64,000 bases of DNA from the NCBI GenBank assembly GCA_030041355.1, contig JASHNZ010000073.1, positions 1 to 64,000 of the forward strand, in the 5' to 3' direction. Source of the stretch: Nitrososphaerales archaeon (GTDB taxonomy: Archaea > Thermoproteota > Nitrososphaeria > Nitrososphaerales > CADDZS01). How positions within the stretch are numbered: position 1 is the first letter of the stretch; each line of letters begins with the position of its first letter. Of this stretch, positions 24,136 through 33,339 are shown one piece after another. Under the pieces are notes generated by a model. It had not been told where the DNA came from and searched no databases. It was given only the letters and a program-made list of their open reading frames with translations. The position numbers were made by a program, and so were the translations under genes.

Positions 24136-25281
24136 CTATGGAGAACCGGTAGACGTGCACCCCTCGGGGTAAAGGGAGCTAGGCCCCATCTGGGTAGTCC
24201 ACAAGACACTGTTGGTTGCGCTTATTCCCGACGTGTACCCCGGATATACCGACAGAGTGAGAGGAGCTACTATTGTGCCAGAAGCGGGTCTCTCACTGTA
24301 GGGAGGACCCGTGCAAGGAGAAAGGGGGCCGTAGTTCAACGTGATGAATTTGACGGGTTTATCGCCGCTGACTGCTTGTACCCCGCTTCCGGAGTAGGAG
24401 GCCATGTATGCTTCCTTGTTGGCAGGATTAAAAGCACCGCCCCAATTGCAAAACTTGCAGCTTGTTATGGGCGTGAGAGGCCTTGTTGTCTCGTAAATGT
24501 AGCCCGTTGTTCCGTCATCGAACCAGCATGGATTTCCTGATACTTGCCCGATCCCGCTAACGCAAGCTACGCCGTTAAGATTCTCCGCGCCCGCGATTTC
24601 AACGTACGAGACAGAGAATTTTATGGTAATTATTGCATAAGTGTCAGAACGACAAGCAGTGAAGATCTTTCCATCGCCTCCATTGTATGCTATGTACTCC
24701 GGATAGGCGCCACAGCCGCTGACCGAAATTTCAGAGCCAAAAGTGCTACCTTGGACATTAAAGGGTATTATTTCGCCCAAGCCGAACTGGGTGATGAAAA
24801 TGGTCTCGGTTGATGGAACGTAGGCACCGAAGATGCACTTAGAACAGCTGAAAGAATTGACCACTGAAAGGCTCGAGAGACTGATTTCGTACATTTTTGA
24901 AAGATCGTAATCAAACACGTAGATGCTATTCGCCGTAGGGCCGGCATAGACCACGCCATACCCTGACTCTCCACCAGTGTCAATCGTTCCAATAAGAAAC
25001 CCACTCTTGCTAAAAACATCCACCTCATCTGATGCGAGGTTCGTCACGAATATGCACTGTCTATTCTTTTTGCCGGAGGAGTCGCAACTTGTTTTTGGCG
25101 CGAAATAACGAGTACCTGCCGATTTCGACTCCGGGGCAACATGACCATATGGTGAAGTCGCGATTGCAGAAATGGTTGTTGTGCTCGTTGTGAATCCTCC
25201 ACCATAGGGAATTGTCAGAAAAGTTGCAAATGCAAGTGAAATCACGATTGCCACGCATGAAACTATTCTTGAACCCAACAT
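24136..25281 (-). CDS. Secreted NHL/SMP-like beta-propeller protein
   Basis: The 381-residue product has a signal peptide (IVSCVAIVISLAFATFLTI), a Thr/Ser linker and then propeller-like blades: CIFVTNLASDEVDVFSKSG, NSIYVFDYDLSKMYEISL, ETIFITQFGLGEIIPF and GKIFTACRSDTYAI. The spacing and (I/V)YVxxxxxxxVxVF pattern resemble NHL or SMP-30-like propellers. Cys are frequent (about a dozen), compatible with disulfides outside the cell. It sits next to the FG-GAP gene on the same strand, 76 nt upstream, so they may share a transcript. Function unknown. Confidence 0.65.
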   Translation of the reverse strand: MLGSRIVSCVAIVISLAFATFLTIPYGGGFTTSTTTISAIATSPYGHVAPESKSAGTRYFAPKTSCDSSGKKNRQCIFVTNLASDEVDVFSKSGFLIGTIDTGGESGYGVVYAGPTANSIYVFDYDLSKMYEISLSSLSVVNSFSCSKCIFGAYVPSTETIFITQFGLGEIIPFNVQGSTFGSEISVSGCGAYPEYIAYNGGDGKIFTACRSDTYAIITIKFSVSYVEIAGAENLNGVACVSGIGQVSGNPCWFDDGTTGYIYETTRPLTPITSCKFCNWGGAFNPANKEAYMASYSGSGVQAVSGDKPVKFITLNYGPLSPCTGPPYSERPASGTIVAPLTLSVYPGYTSGISATNSVLWTTQMGPSSLYPEGCTSTGSP

Positions 25282-25725
25282 CCATTAGCTGATCCTGTGG
25301 GCTTTACTAAACGTCTTTCTGTAGTAATCAAGGGAATTGTAGTGGAACTTGGAACCTTGTCCAAGCCATGTAAACCCTTGGCAAAGCGAAAAATGAGCTC
25401 GCTTAGGGACGAGCTATATCATTAACAAAGATGAGTCTTTTATGTTTCCACGCCTTGGCTCCTATGGCAGAATCTTTCTAGCAGCACACAACGCTAAATT
25501 TCCGCATCTCTCGGGTCTCGTAGCCTTAATGAACGCGGGTTAGAAATCTTCCTCTCACCATGCCATTAATAATTCGGTAACCATTCCTGTTGCACGTAAA
25601 GTCAGTGCTCTAAGTTTCACTCCCAACTGGGAGAAACTACAATTGCTGAAACCGCCTGCGTCACAGAGGCAAATAAAAATACGAGCGTAGAAATAACTCA
25701 AGTTACGTTTGGCGAAGAAATAAAA
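25282..25725. other. Gap of 444 bp
   Basis: No gene seen. Small inverted repeats occur (GAGCTCG...CGAGCT near 25393-25411; CTCCC/GGGAG around an AACT loop near 25622-25635), without adjacent T-runs in a useful position. The left part should hold the promoter of the gene ending at 24136. Confidence 0.3.
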
Positions 25726-26040
25726 CTATTTGGTACTGAGGTTGACTTCAATAAAGACATCTTCAGGCACTCGGAGTCGCATGAGCTGTCTCATGGTGCG
25801 ATCGTCAGCATCAAGATCAATTAAACGGCGATGGATACGCATCTGCCAGTGATCCCAAGTCTTTGTGCCTTCTCCGTTGGGAGATTTCATGGTGCTCAGG
25901 TTCAGCCTCTTAGTAGGCAAGGGTTGAGGACCTCTTGTTTTCACGCCAGTTTTTTCGGTAATGTCCATTATGTCTTTGCAGACATCTTCCAACCCGCGAA
26001 GGTTTGTACTCGTGACTTTAACACGTGCAAATTGAACCAT
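25726..26040 (-). CDS. rps10: Ribosomal protein S10 (archaeal uS10)
   Basis: The 104-residue protein matches archaeal uS10: VQFARVKVTSTNLRGLEDVC, then GVKTRGPQPLPTKRLNL and WQMRIHRRLIDLDADDRTM, ending RLRVPEDVFIEVNL. It is a 30S head protein. In most archaea this gene follows the EF-1alpha gene. Here it stands alone, more than 13 kb from it, on the same strand, with the catabolic genes in between. No frameshift or missing segment. Confidence 0.92.
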   Translation of the reverse strand: MVQFARVKVTSTNLRGLEDVCKDIMDITEKTGVKTRGPQPLPTKRLNLSTMKSPNGEGTKTWDHWQMRIHRRLIDLDADDRTMRQLMRLRVPEDVFIEVNLSTK

Positions 26041-26374
26041 AACTTGTCTCTACCACTCTAGAATGAATTAATTCCCCGGATCCTACTCAAAACCAGTATT
26101 TAGTCTTTGAATGTTCGCCGGAGAAAAAGCAATCCTTCTGACGGGATTAAAAGCGTTGTCTCTGACAATCTTCTTTGTTCAGGGAACAAAAAGGAGCTTC
26201 TAACGACCATTTCTCTTGGATTTTCTACAGTTCCGATTACATTCAAACAGAATTAAACATCGATTCCTGATTGAACTATTTAATTAGAATCTAGATAAAC
26301 GTCACAAGCATAAGCATTTCCAAATCCAAGATAGGTCGAAATGAGGATGAATCTTTCTTGAGTAGATGAGACGC
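26041..26374. other. Gap of 334 bp between S10 and amt
   Basis: No gene seen. It contains the S10 upstream region (minus strand) and the 3' region of amt. The AT-rich palindrome-like GAATTAATTC near 26064-26073 could be part of the S10 promoter. Otherwise nothing distinctive. Confidence 0.3.
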
Positions 26375-27625
26375 CTACGTGTTCCCTGTTTCGGTTCCGT
26401 AAGCCTCCTCGCCGTGCTGGCTCAAGTCCAGCCCTGTTTCCTCTTCCTCCGGAGTTACTCTGAGAGGAGTAATTACCCCCACTAATTTCAAGAGAGCGAA
26501 AGAACCGAAGAATGCGAAAGCGGTGACAACCGCGATGGCAAATGCCTCTACCACGAGTAAGTGCGGATTGCCGTAAAGCGCGCCGTTTGGCCCTCCCGGA
26601 TTGATTGCTGTCGACGCAAAAAGCCCGGTTGCAATAACTCCCCACATGCTACCCGCTCCATGACAGGCAAAAACGTCAAGCGAGTCGTCTAGTTTCGTCC
26701 TGCTGGCTCTCCAGTTAGCAACCGAGTTAGAAACCACGCCAACCACGAGACCGATCACGATAGCAGCTCCGACACTTACGTAACCAGCAGCCGGCGTGAT
26801 TGCAACCAGTCCCGCTACAGCCCCGACTGCGAGCCCGACAGCGGAGGGTTTCTTCTTCGTCGTCCAATCGAGGAGCATCCAGCTTATCGCTCCAGCTGCT
26901 GCTGCCATATTTGTGTTGACAAGAGCTTGGACTGCAATTGTGTTTGCGGCGAGGGCGCTGCCGCCGTTGAAACCAAACCACCCAAACCAAAGAATCGCGG
27001 CGCCCAGTATCACAAACGGTATATTCCCAGGACGCTCGGGGTGTTTGTTATCTAATCCGATCCTCCTTCCGAGTACTAAAGCAGCAGCTAGAGCTGACAC
27101 TCCCGCCGATATATGGACTACAAGCCCTCCAGCGAAATCAATTACGCCTAGATCCTTTAACCATCCCCCCTGGCCCCACACCCAGTGCGCAATCGGGGCG
27201 TAGATCAGACTCGTCCAAAGGACGATGAAAATCAGAAGAGCTTTGAATCTTATTCTTCCGGCGAAGGCGCCTATTATTAGGGCAGGAGTAATCGCAGCGA
27301 ATTTTAGTTGAAAACCGAAGTACAGGAGTTGAGGGATTGCGCTCGAGTAAAAGTTATTCGCGGCAGCTCCTACGTTGTTCAGCCCAATAAATGAGAGGTC
27401 TCCGATTATTCCTCTCCCGACAGAAGGAGCAAACGCAAGGCTGTACCCCCAGAGAGCCCAGACCAGGCTCACCACCGCGAAGATAGCAATAGTTTGAGCA
27501 ATGGTGGAGACGACGTTCTTTCTACGAACTAGGCCGCCGTAGAAGAATCCGAGCCCAGGTGTCATTATCATTACGAGAGCTGTTGCAACTAGAACCCAAG
27601 CGATGTCGCCTGAATCGAGCGCCAA
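26375..27625 (-). CDS. amt: Ammonium transporter (Amt/MEP/Rh)
   Basis: A 416-residue protein with 11 predicted helices. The two pore histidines are present in GGLVVHISAGVSAL and DVFACHGAGSMWGV. The signature PGLGFFYGGLVRRKN lies in helix 1 and the twin-Trp region HWVWGQGGWL before the first pore His. The C-terminal tail (TPEEEETGLDLSQHGEEAYG) matches the conserved cytoplasmic tail that couples monomers of the trimer. It takes up ammonium or ammonia across the membrane. The start is TTG 27625. No GlnK (PII) gene is adjacent, which is unusual. Divergent from the aminotransferase gene. Confidence 0.93.
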   Translation of the reverse strand: MALDSGDIAWVLVATALVMIMTPGLGFFYGGLVRRKNVVSTIAQTIAIFAVVSLVWALWGYSLAFAPSVGRGIIGDLSFIGLNNVGAAANNFYSSAIPQLLYFGFQLKFAAITPALIIGAFAGRIRFKALLIFIVLWTSLIYAPIAHWVWGQGGWLKDLGVIDFAGGLVVHISAGVSALAAALVLGRRIGLDNKHPERPGNIPFVILGAAILWFGWFGFNGGSALAANTIAVQALVNTNMAAAAGAISWMLLDWTTKKKPSAVGLAVGAVAGLVAITPAAGYVSVGAAIVIGLVVGVVSNSVANWRASRTKLDDSLDVFACHGAGSMWGVIATGLFASTAINPGGPNGALYGNPHLLVVEAFAIAVVTAFAFFGSFALLKLVGVITPLRVTPEEEETGLDLSQHGEEAYGTETGNT

Positions 27626-27721
27626 TCAGAAAGACCCTTGTTCGAAGAACAACGAAGAGTGCATAAAAGTTAAACCATTGACGCGATTCTAGTGATAGAA
27701 GATTTTACAGTCCTAACGTCC

Positions 27722-27729
27722 CTTTAAAT
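27722..27729 (+). promoter_or_regulatory. TATA box for the aminotransferase gene
   Basis: CTTTAAAT centred about 28 nt before ATG 27754 fits an archaeal TATA element giving a leaderless or nearly leaderless mRNA. Confidence 0.45.
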
Positions 27730-27753
27730 TCCCACCGCAAAGAGATAGTAAAC

Positions 27754-28893
27754 ATGTTCCTCTCGAAGATTCAAGCCTCGCCTTCGCTTGAACTCGTGTA
27801 CCTCGTCCTTGAGAAAAAGGCGAGGGGAGAGGAGGTAATCTCGCTTGCAGTGGGAGATCCTTCATTTCAGACACCAAAGGAGATAATCGAAGTTGCTCAC
27901 CAAAGCATGATCGCCGGGGATGTGCATTATGTTTCTTCTTACGGGATAACGGATGTCCGAAAAGCGATCCGGGATAAGGTGAGAAGAAAAAATTCTATCA
28001 AGGCGGAGATCGAAAATTGCATTTTTCTGACAACGAAATTCTCGGTGTACGCGTCGCTCCTAAGTATATCGGAAACTCCCTTCGATGCCCTAATTCCTGA
28101 TCCTGGATACTTCTACTCAGAGCCGGTAATTCTTGCGGGAGGCAACCCGATTCGTTACAAGTTAGATAACGATTTTTCACTTGATCTGGATGAAATTCGC
28201 AAAAAAACCACATCGAGAACAAAGGCGATATTCATCAACACTCCATCCAACCCGACGGGAAAGGTGTTGGAAAGCAACGAACTGCAGGAGCTTTACGATT
28301 ACTGTCAAGGAAAAGGAATATACATAATCACCGACGAAGCGTATGAAGATCTAGTTTATGAAAATAAGCAGCACTTTTCAATTGGCTCTCTTGAGCCCTC
28401 ACCCGAAATTATGATCTCGATTTTCAGTTTATCCAAGAGCTACGCCATGACCGGATGGCGGGCGGGATACGTCGTCGCAGGAACGAAAGTCGTTTCCCTC
28501 ATAAACAAATTCTTGGAGCACACGGTGAGTTGTTTCCCACCATTCATAGAGAAAGCTTCGGCTTACGCTCTAAATAATTGTGACAACAGCATTTTGGAGT
28601 TCAGGAGAGCCTACAAAGAGAAAAGAGATTTGTTATTGGAAAAAATTCAAGCCATACCTGAGCTGGAAGGGAATCCAATAGAAGGCGCTTTCTATGCGTT
28701 CCCAAGATACAAAAAGTCCACAAATTCGATCGAATTCTCAAGGACCCTTCTGGAAAAGGAAAACGTCGCCGTACTGCCCGGAATTTCATTTGGCCCGGGC
28801 GGGGAGAATCACATCAGGCTTTCTTTTTCGGGTTCCGTTGAAGATATAGGTGAAGGGATGGAGAGAATGAAGAGATTCCTTGCGCGTAGCTAA
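27754..28893 (+). CDS. Class I/II PLP-dependent aminotransferase
   Basis: The 379-residue enzyme has the fold-type I motifs: NTPSNPTGKVL, ITDEAYEDLVYE and the Schiff-base lysine in SIFSLSKSYAMTGWRAGY, plus the carboxylate-binding Arg in ENHIRLSFS. It resembles aspartate/aromatic aminotransferases. It would move amino groups between an amino acid and a 2-oxo acid. Exact specificity is uncertain. It begins a run of same-strand genes (permease, GS-like, amidohydrolase) that suggests use of imported amino compounds. Confidence 0.88.
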   Translation: MFLSKIQASPSLELVYLVLEKKARGEEVISLAVGDPSFQTPKEIIEVAHQSMIAGDVHYVSSYGITDVRKAIRDKVRRKNSIKAEIENCIFLTTKFSVYASLLSISETPFDALIPDPGYFYSEPVILAGGNPIRYKLDNDFSLDLDEIRKKTTSRTKAIFINTPSNPTGKVLESNELQELYDYCQGKGIYIITDEAYEDLVYENKQHFSIGSLEPSPEIMISIFSLSKSYAMTGWRAGYVVAGTKVVSLINKFLEHTVSCFPPFIEKASAYALNNCDNSILEFRRAYKEKRDLLLEKIQAIPELEGNPIEGAFYAFPRYKKSTNSIEFSRTLLEKENVAVLPGISFGPGGENHIRLSFSGSVEDIGEGMERMKRFLARS

Positions 28894-29029
28894 ATATTCA
28901 GGAATCTTGTCTGGGTGCTCTCAAGCCATAATGATAGGATTCCGAGCCGATTTTCTTTACCACGCACGTAAATCATTGGCCCTTAAAGAAAGCTTAATAT
29001 CAAACAATCAAAATTGTTTCAAGGAATAA

Positions 29030-30673
29030 ATGGCCAAATCCGCGAGCTCTCCTGATACATCGAAGTACTTTGTTCGCAATGCGACCGGGTTAGTTAGAGA
29101 ATTTAGCGCACTCGATACGCTTCTAATCGCTTCGGCGATGGTTTTCGCCCTAGTTTTCACGACTAACCAGTTTGCTTGGTTTTATGGAAATACGGATGGA
29201 GCTAACCTTACTCTCTCGTTGCTGGTCGCAGCAATTCCCTTTGTTTTTCTCATGATCAGTTATTACGTAATTTCTCTTGTGATCCCGAGAACAGGATCAG
29301 ACTATGTGTGGGTCAGCAGAATTTTTTCTCCATCTATCGGATTTGCATGGGCACTTTTGTACATGTTTGTTGTTTTCTTTGTGGCATATGTAGGCGAAAT
29401 AGCTGCCTACTCCTCTGCATTCGGCACTATTTTAGGCACTTCGGGAATCCTCAGTTCGTCTGCTTCTCTTACTAATTTGGGAACTTTTCTGAGTACCGCG
29501 CGAGGAGCTTTTGAGCTGGCAGTTTTGTTTACTATTCTTTTCGGGCTCTTTGCAGTTTTTGGCACGAGATTTGTGAAAGGGGTAATTTATGGATCGTGGA
29601 TCGCGGCCATAATTGGAATAATTGTGATGTGGGTAATTCTGGGAATCACAAGCCAAGCTACCTTCCAGACGCACTGGGACCAAATGCTCGTGAGTAGTCT
29701 AGGTTCTAATTCGAGCTATAGCAACCTTTACAATAATGCCCTAAGTTTGAAGGCTCCTATTTACTCCGGCGGATATGCCAATCTTCTAATTGCACTTCCT
29801 CTTGCATCTCTCTTCCTTTTCGGAGGAAATTACATCAGTGGATTTGGAGGCGAAATTAAGAACATCAGAAAAACAATCCCGATTGCGCTTTTCCTGTCTT
29901 TGATTTTTGGAATTATTTTCTGGGTGATTACTTCGCAGCTGACGATAAACACGGTGGGAGCGAATTGGATTACTGCTGTCGGATGGACTTGGGATAATTT
30001 CGCCGGAACTGCGCATTACGCTCTATCATCTGCCCCCAATCAACCTCTGTTGCTTGCTGTAGCCGCCTATCCCAACACCGGCCTAATCTACCTCTTTTTC
30101 GTGATGTACTTGGTAGGATCAATCGCACCTCTCTTCGCCTACTTCTGGATTCCCACAAAGTATTTCTTTTCTTGGTCTTTCGACAGGGCCGTTCCCTCAA
30201 AGTTTTCCAATATGTCACAACGATTCAATACACCCTACTGGTCGGTGCTGGCGATTGTGGCCTTAGCAATCATACTTTCATACGTCTACGACATCACTGG
30301 CTGGTCTACGACCTTCACGGTGGGCTCTGTCGTTTGGGGGGCAGCTTATGTGATCCCTGGATTGGCACTTATGGTCTTTCCCTTCGTGAAGAAGAACCTC
30401 TTTGAACAGGCCCCTGGTTTCGTGAAGGCGAAAGTAGGCGGCTTTCCATTGATCAGCCTCGTAGGCCTTGCAACAGCAGTCGGATTTGCTTACCTGGCGT
30501 ACATCGGTTACACTAGTCCTGCTGTGACCACCGTAGCCTATGCGTCGTTTGGATTTGAGCTGCTGGCAGCAGTTGTTGTGATTGGATTTGTGGTGTATTT
30601 TGCATCAAAATACTTCTACAAGAGCCGTGGAGTTGACATATCGCTGGCGTACAAGGAAATCCCGCCAGAATAG
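29030..30673 (+). CDS. APC-superfamily amino acid/amine permease
   Basis: A 547-residue protein with about 12 hydrophobic helices. The APC signature PRTGSDYVWVSRIFSPSIGF lies at helix 2-3, and the helix-6 region has FGGNYISGFGGEIKN before the long loop. The C-terminus reads SRGVDISLAYKEIPPE. A Shine-Dalgarno AAGGA precedes ATG 29030. A second permease at 58249 shares the N-terminal RNATGLV and this C-terminal motif, so they are paralogues. It likely imports amino acids, polyamines or nucleobases; the adjacent GS-like gene favours an amine or amino acid. Confidence 0.85.
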   Translation: MAKSASSPDTSKYFVRNATGLVREFSALDTLLIASAMVFALVFTTNQFAWFYGNTDGANLTLSLLVAAIPFVFLMISYYVISLVIPRTGSDYVWVSRIFSPSIGFAWALLYMFVVFFVAYVGEIAAYSSAFGTILGTSGILSSSASLTNLGTFLSTARGAFELAVLFTILFGLFAVFGTRFVKGVIYGSWIAAIIGIIVMWVILGITSQATFQTHWDQMLVSSLGSNSSYSNLYNNALSLKAPIYSGGYANLLIALPLASLFLFGGNYISGFGGEIKNIRKTIPIALFLSLIFGIIFWVITSQLTINTVGANWITAVGWTWDNFAGTAHYALSSAPNQPLLLAVAAYPNTGLIYLFFVMYLVGSIAPLFAYFWIPTKYFFSWSFDRAVPSKFSNMSQRFNTPYWSVLAIVALAIILSYVYDITGWSTTFTVGSVVWGAAYVIPGLALMVFPFVKKNLFEQAPGFVKAKVGGFPLISLVGLATAVGFAYLAYIGYTSPAVTTVAYASFGFELLAAVVVIGFVVYFASKYFYKSRGVDISLAYKEIPPE

Positions 30674-30757
30674 AACGGCTGAATTTTTGAAAATCGATCT
30701 TGGGCTAACTATCCGTTAGTCTCGAGTTCTTGGCATATAGTCAGCTCAAAGCCCGAA

Positions 30758-32140
30758 ATGAAAACTGATAAAGTGACAGTAATCGGTCCAGGATCCGGTT
30801 TGGAAATAGCGGCCGTAAAGAAACGGGCTAGAGATCATCAATTAGACCTCGTGGGAGTGTCCTACGTGGATCTGGGTGGCGTCTCAAGAATGAAAACTGC
30901 TCTAATCTCCGAGCTTGATTCAGTACTTAAAAACGGGGTAAAGACCTCGCGTGGAAATCTGGCTTTGACTTCATATGACCAGCTTGTGCATGGTTCTTCG
31001 CTGGATATATCTCAAGGAGATCTAGCAATCGTTCCCGATCCTGAAACCTTTGTGGTACCATCTTACACGCCCAAAGTCGGAAGATTCATAGGAAATCTCC
31101 ATGAAAAAGACGGCTCCTTATCCCTAATATGTCCTCGGAGCTTTTTCTCGCGGGTAATCGAAAAAGCCTCATCAAAGGGCTTTAGATTCGAACTCGGCTT
31201 TGAGGCGGAGTTCCATCTGGTGAAACGCGAGGACAATAGGGTTGCTCCAGCAGATTATTTCGTTACGCATAGTCAAGACGGTTTCAATTTTCATTCAAAG
31301 ATAATTGGAGAAATGGTAGATGCCCTAAGATCTGTCAGAGTTGAACTAGAGAAAGCTCACGTTGAGGGAGGGCACGGGCAGCTGGAATTCGATGTTTCTC
31401 ATCACAGCGGACTCAAACCCGCCGACGACATGGTCTATTTCAAGGACGCTGTCAAAGCCGTCGCGCGAAATTACGGGTATATCGCCTCCTTTATGCCCAA
31501 GATAGGGAATGACTGGTGGGGAACCGGCATGCATCTACACATGAGCCTTTGGAACAAATCGGGTCAGAACAATCTGTTCTCTGATAAGAAGGACAAGCTT
31601 GGCTTGAGCAAGTTAGCATACCATTTCATTGGAGGAATCCTCCATCACCTATCTGCACTAACAGCTATTGCTTGTCCGTCCGTGAATTCATACAAACGAC
31701 TATTGCAAGGCAAATGGAATGCGGACGCGCAGGTCTATGGGGCGGGAGTCAGGGGAGCTGCGGTGAGGATCCCTGACGAAAGAGGAAAAGCAACTCGAAT
31801 CGAATGCAGGTTCCCCGATGGGTCCTGCAATCCGTACCTCGCGCTAGGCGCTATCCTTGCGTGCGGGCTAGAAGGGATTGAAAGAAAACTCGACCCAGGG
31901 GAACCGCTTGCTTTTGACCTATCTTTCTTATCTGACCGGGAAATTAGAGAAGAGGGATTTGTGCTCATGCCCAGATCTTTGCGAGAAGCTGCCTCCGCTC
32001 TCGAAAAAGATGACCTACTGAAAAGTGAGATGAGCGGTCTTCTCTTCAGGGAATTTATCATGAATAGGGAACACGATATGTCTCAAGCAGGGGATAAAGT
32101 GACGCAGTGGGAGGTAGATCGCTTTCTCGATGTCTACTAG
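30758..32140 (+). CDS. Glutamine-synthetase-like amine/glutamate ligase
   Basis: The 460-residue enzyme has the GS beta-grasp and catalytic domains: FELGFEAEFHLV (metal Glu), EGGHGQLEFDVSHHSG, GTGMHLHMSLWN, and the late RIECRFPDGSCNPYLAL (R-x-E-x-R-F-PD). The ATP and metal residues look intact. It is closer to the GlnA-like/PuuA/FluG-type group than to assimilatory GS, since the Asn-Gly loop around the ammonium site differs. In that group the enzyme often joins glutamate to an amine such as putrescine or another aliphatic amine. It overlaps or touches the FluG-type amidohydrolase gene that follows, suggesting a single transcript. Confidence 0.85.
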   Translation: MKTDKVTVIGPGSGLEIAAVKKRARDHQLDLVGVSYVDLGGVSRMKTALISELDSVLKNGVKTSRGNLALTSYDQLVHGSSLDISQGDLAIVPDPETFVVPSYTPKVGRFIGNLHEKDGSLSLICPRSFFSRVIEKASSKGFRFELGFEAEFHLVKREDNRVAPADYFVTHSQDGFNFHSKIIGEMVDALRSVRVELEKAHVEGGHGQLEFDVSHHSGLKPADDMVYFKDAVKAVARNYGYIASFMPKIGNDWWGTGMHLHMSLWNKSGQNNLFSDKKDKLGLSKLAYHFIGGILHHLSALTAIACPSVNSYKRLLQGKWNADAQVYGAGVRGAAVRIPDERGKATRIECRFPDGSCNPYLALGAILACGLEGIERKLDPGEPLAFDLSFLSDREIREEGFVLMPRSLREAASALEKDDLLKSEMSGLLFREFIMNREHDMSQAGDKVTQWEVDRFLDVY

Positions 32141-32157
32141 CAGGAGCTAGGAAAAGA

Positions 32158-33327
32158 TTGGAACTTGACTTTTCAGAATACCCGGTGATTGATCATCATT
32201 CACATCCTTGGTCCCGTGAAACAATAGAGATCACGAAGCAGCTTTACATTTCCATTATGAACATGGGTGGACTCTCGGCAGATGAGGCGAAAGACCCGGA
32301 AAATGTCGCCCATTCAGAATTCACTCCGATGGGGAGGCAAATAATGCATCTACTCGCGGTTTTTCTCGGCTGCTCACCAAACCTTAGCTCTGTTATCGAG
32401 GCTCGGAACAAAAGAAGCAGGCGTGACTATTCTCGTTATTGCGAGGACCTCTTTGAGGATGCGAATATTGAAGGACTTTTTGTAGATGATGGGTACTCAG
32501 AGGTCTCCGTTGCAAGCAGTCTTGAGAAGCGAGATTTTGAAGAATTTGAGAAGATCTCGCCAGTACCGGTCAGACGTGTGGCAAGAATAGAACCACGTTT
32601 TCAGGCGGCCGTCGATCAGTCGAAAGATTTCGAAGATTTTGTCAATAAATTTGATAATGCGATTGCTTTTGCCGCTAGGGATCAAAAAGCGATAGCTTTC
32701 AAAACAGTCATTGCCTACAGAAGCGGTTTACACGTCGAGAAGCCCATCGAAGAATCGGTTCGCCAAGACTACGCAATCTCGAAGGCTACCCGGAGAAGAG
32801 ACGTAAAACACATTCGGGATTGGTACGTCAGGCGAGTAATATCAAGATGTCCGGAATTGAGAACTGCGTTTCACGCTCATTGCGGAATGGGAGATGTAGA
32901 TGTCGTCTTTGACAGATGCAATCCCTCGCAGCTGTATGAGCTTCTAAAGGATCAGGATACCTGGAGGACAAAGATCTTTCTAATCCATGGCGGCTATCCT
33001 TTCTCTCAAGAGGCGGCATTCTTCGCAAATGCCCTAAAGAACGTGTACGTGGATCTGTCGGAAATGATTCCTTTCGCAAGCATCCCCGGGGCGATGGATA
33101 AGACCCTTCATATCTTAGATCTGGCGCCGCCCGCCAGAGTAGTCTTCGGATCAGACGGCATCGTTATCCCTGAAGTACACTGGGCCGGGGCAAAAATAGG
33201 AAGGCAGGTTTTGGAAGGCGTCCTCGCAAAGTTCGTAGAAACCGAGGTCTATGACGAAGATGAAGCTCACAGAGCGGCTAACATGATATTATCAGAAAAC
33301 GCGAGGAGAGTGTACCGGCCTTGGTAA
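32158..33327 (+). CDS. FluG-type amidohydrolase (amidohydrolase-2 family)
   Basis: The product has the TIM-barrel metal site: HxH in VIDHHSHPWSR at the N-terminus, KTVIAYRSGL with a possible carboxylated Lys, FHAHCGMGD, FLIHGGYPFS and VVFGSDGIVIPE with the final Asp. This is the arrangement in the N-terminal half of fungal FluG and its bacterial relatives. An earlier GTG at 32107 gives 406 residues, but its first 17 do not resemble the family. TTG 32158, with AGGAG about 12 nt upstream, is preferred (389 residues). It follows the GS-like gene, so the pair is a split form of the FluG domain combination. Confidence 0.83.
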   Translation: MELDFSEYPVIDHHSHPWSRETIEITKQLYISIMNMGGLSADEAKDPENVAHSEFTPMGRQIMHLLAVFLGCSPNLSSVIEARNKRSRRDYSRYCEDLFEDANIEGLFVDDGYSEVSVASSLEKRDFEEFEKISPVPVRRVARIEPRFQAAVDQSKDFEDFVNKFDNAIAFAARDQKAIAFKTVIAYRSGLHVEKPIEESVRQDYAISKATRRRDVKHIRDWYVRRVISRCPELRTAFHAHCGMGDVDVVFDRCNPSQLYELLKDQDTWRTKIFLIHGGYPFSQEAAFFANALKNVYVDLSEMIPFASIPGAMDKTLHILDLAPPARVVFGSDGIVIPEVHWAGAKIGRQVLEGVLAKFVETEVYDEDEAHRAANMILSENARRVYRPW

Positions 33328-33339
33328 GACCCAAATTCG

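Noticed and set aside
26280-26645. 121-residue frame overlapping the end of amt
   Set aside because: Shadow frame of the well-supported ammonium transporter gene.
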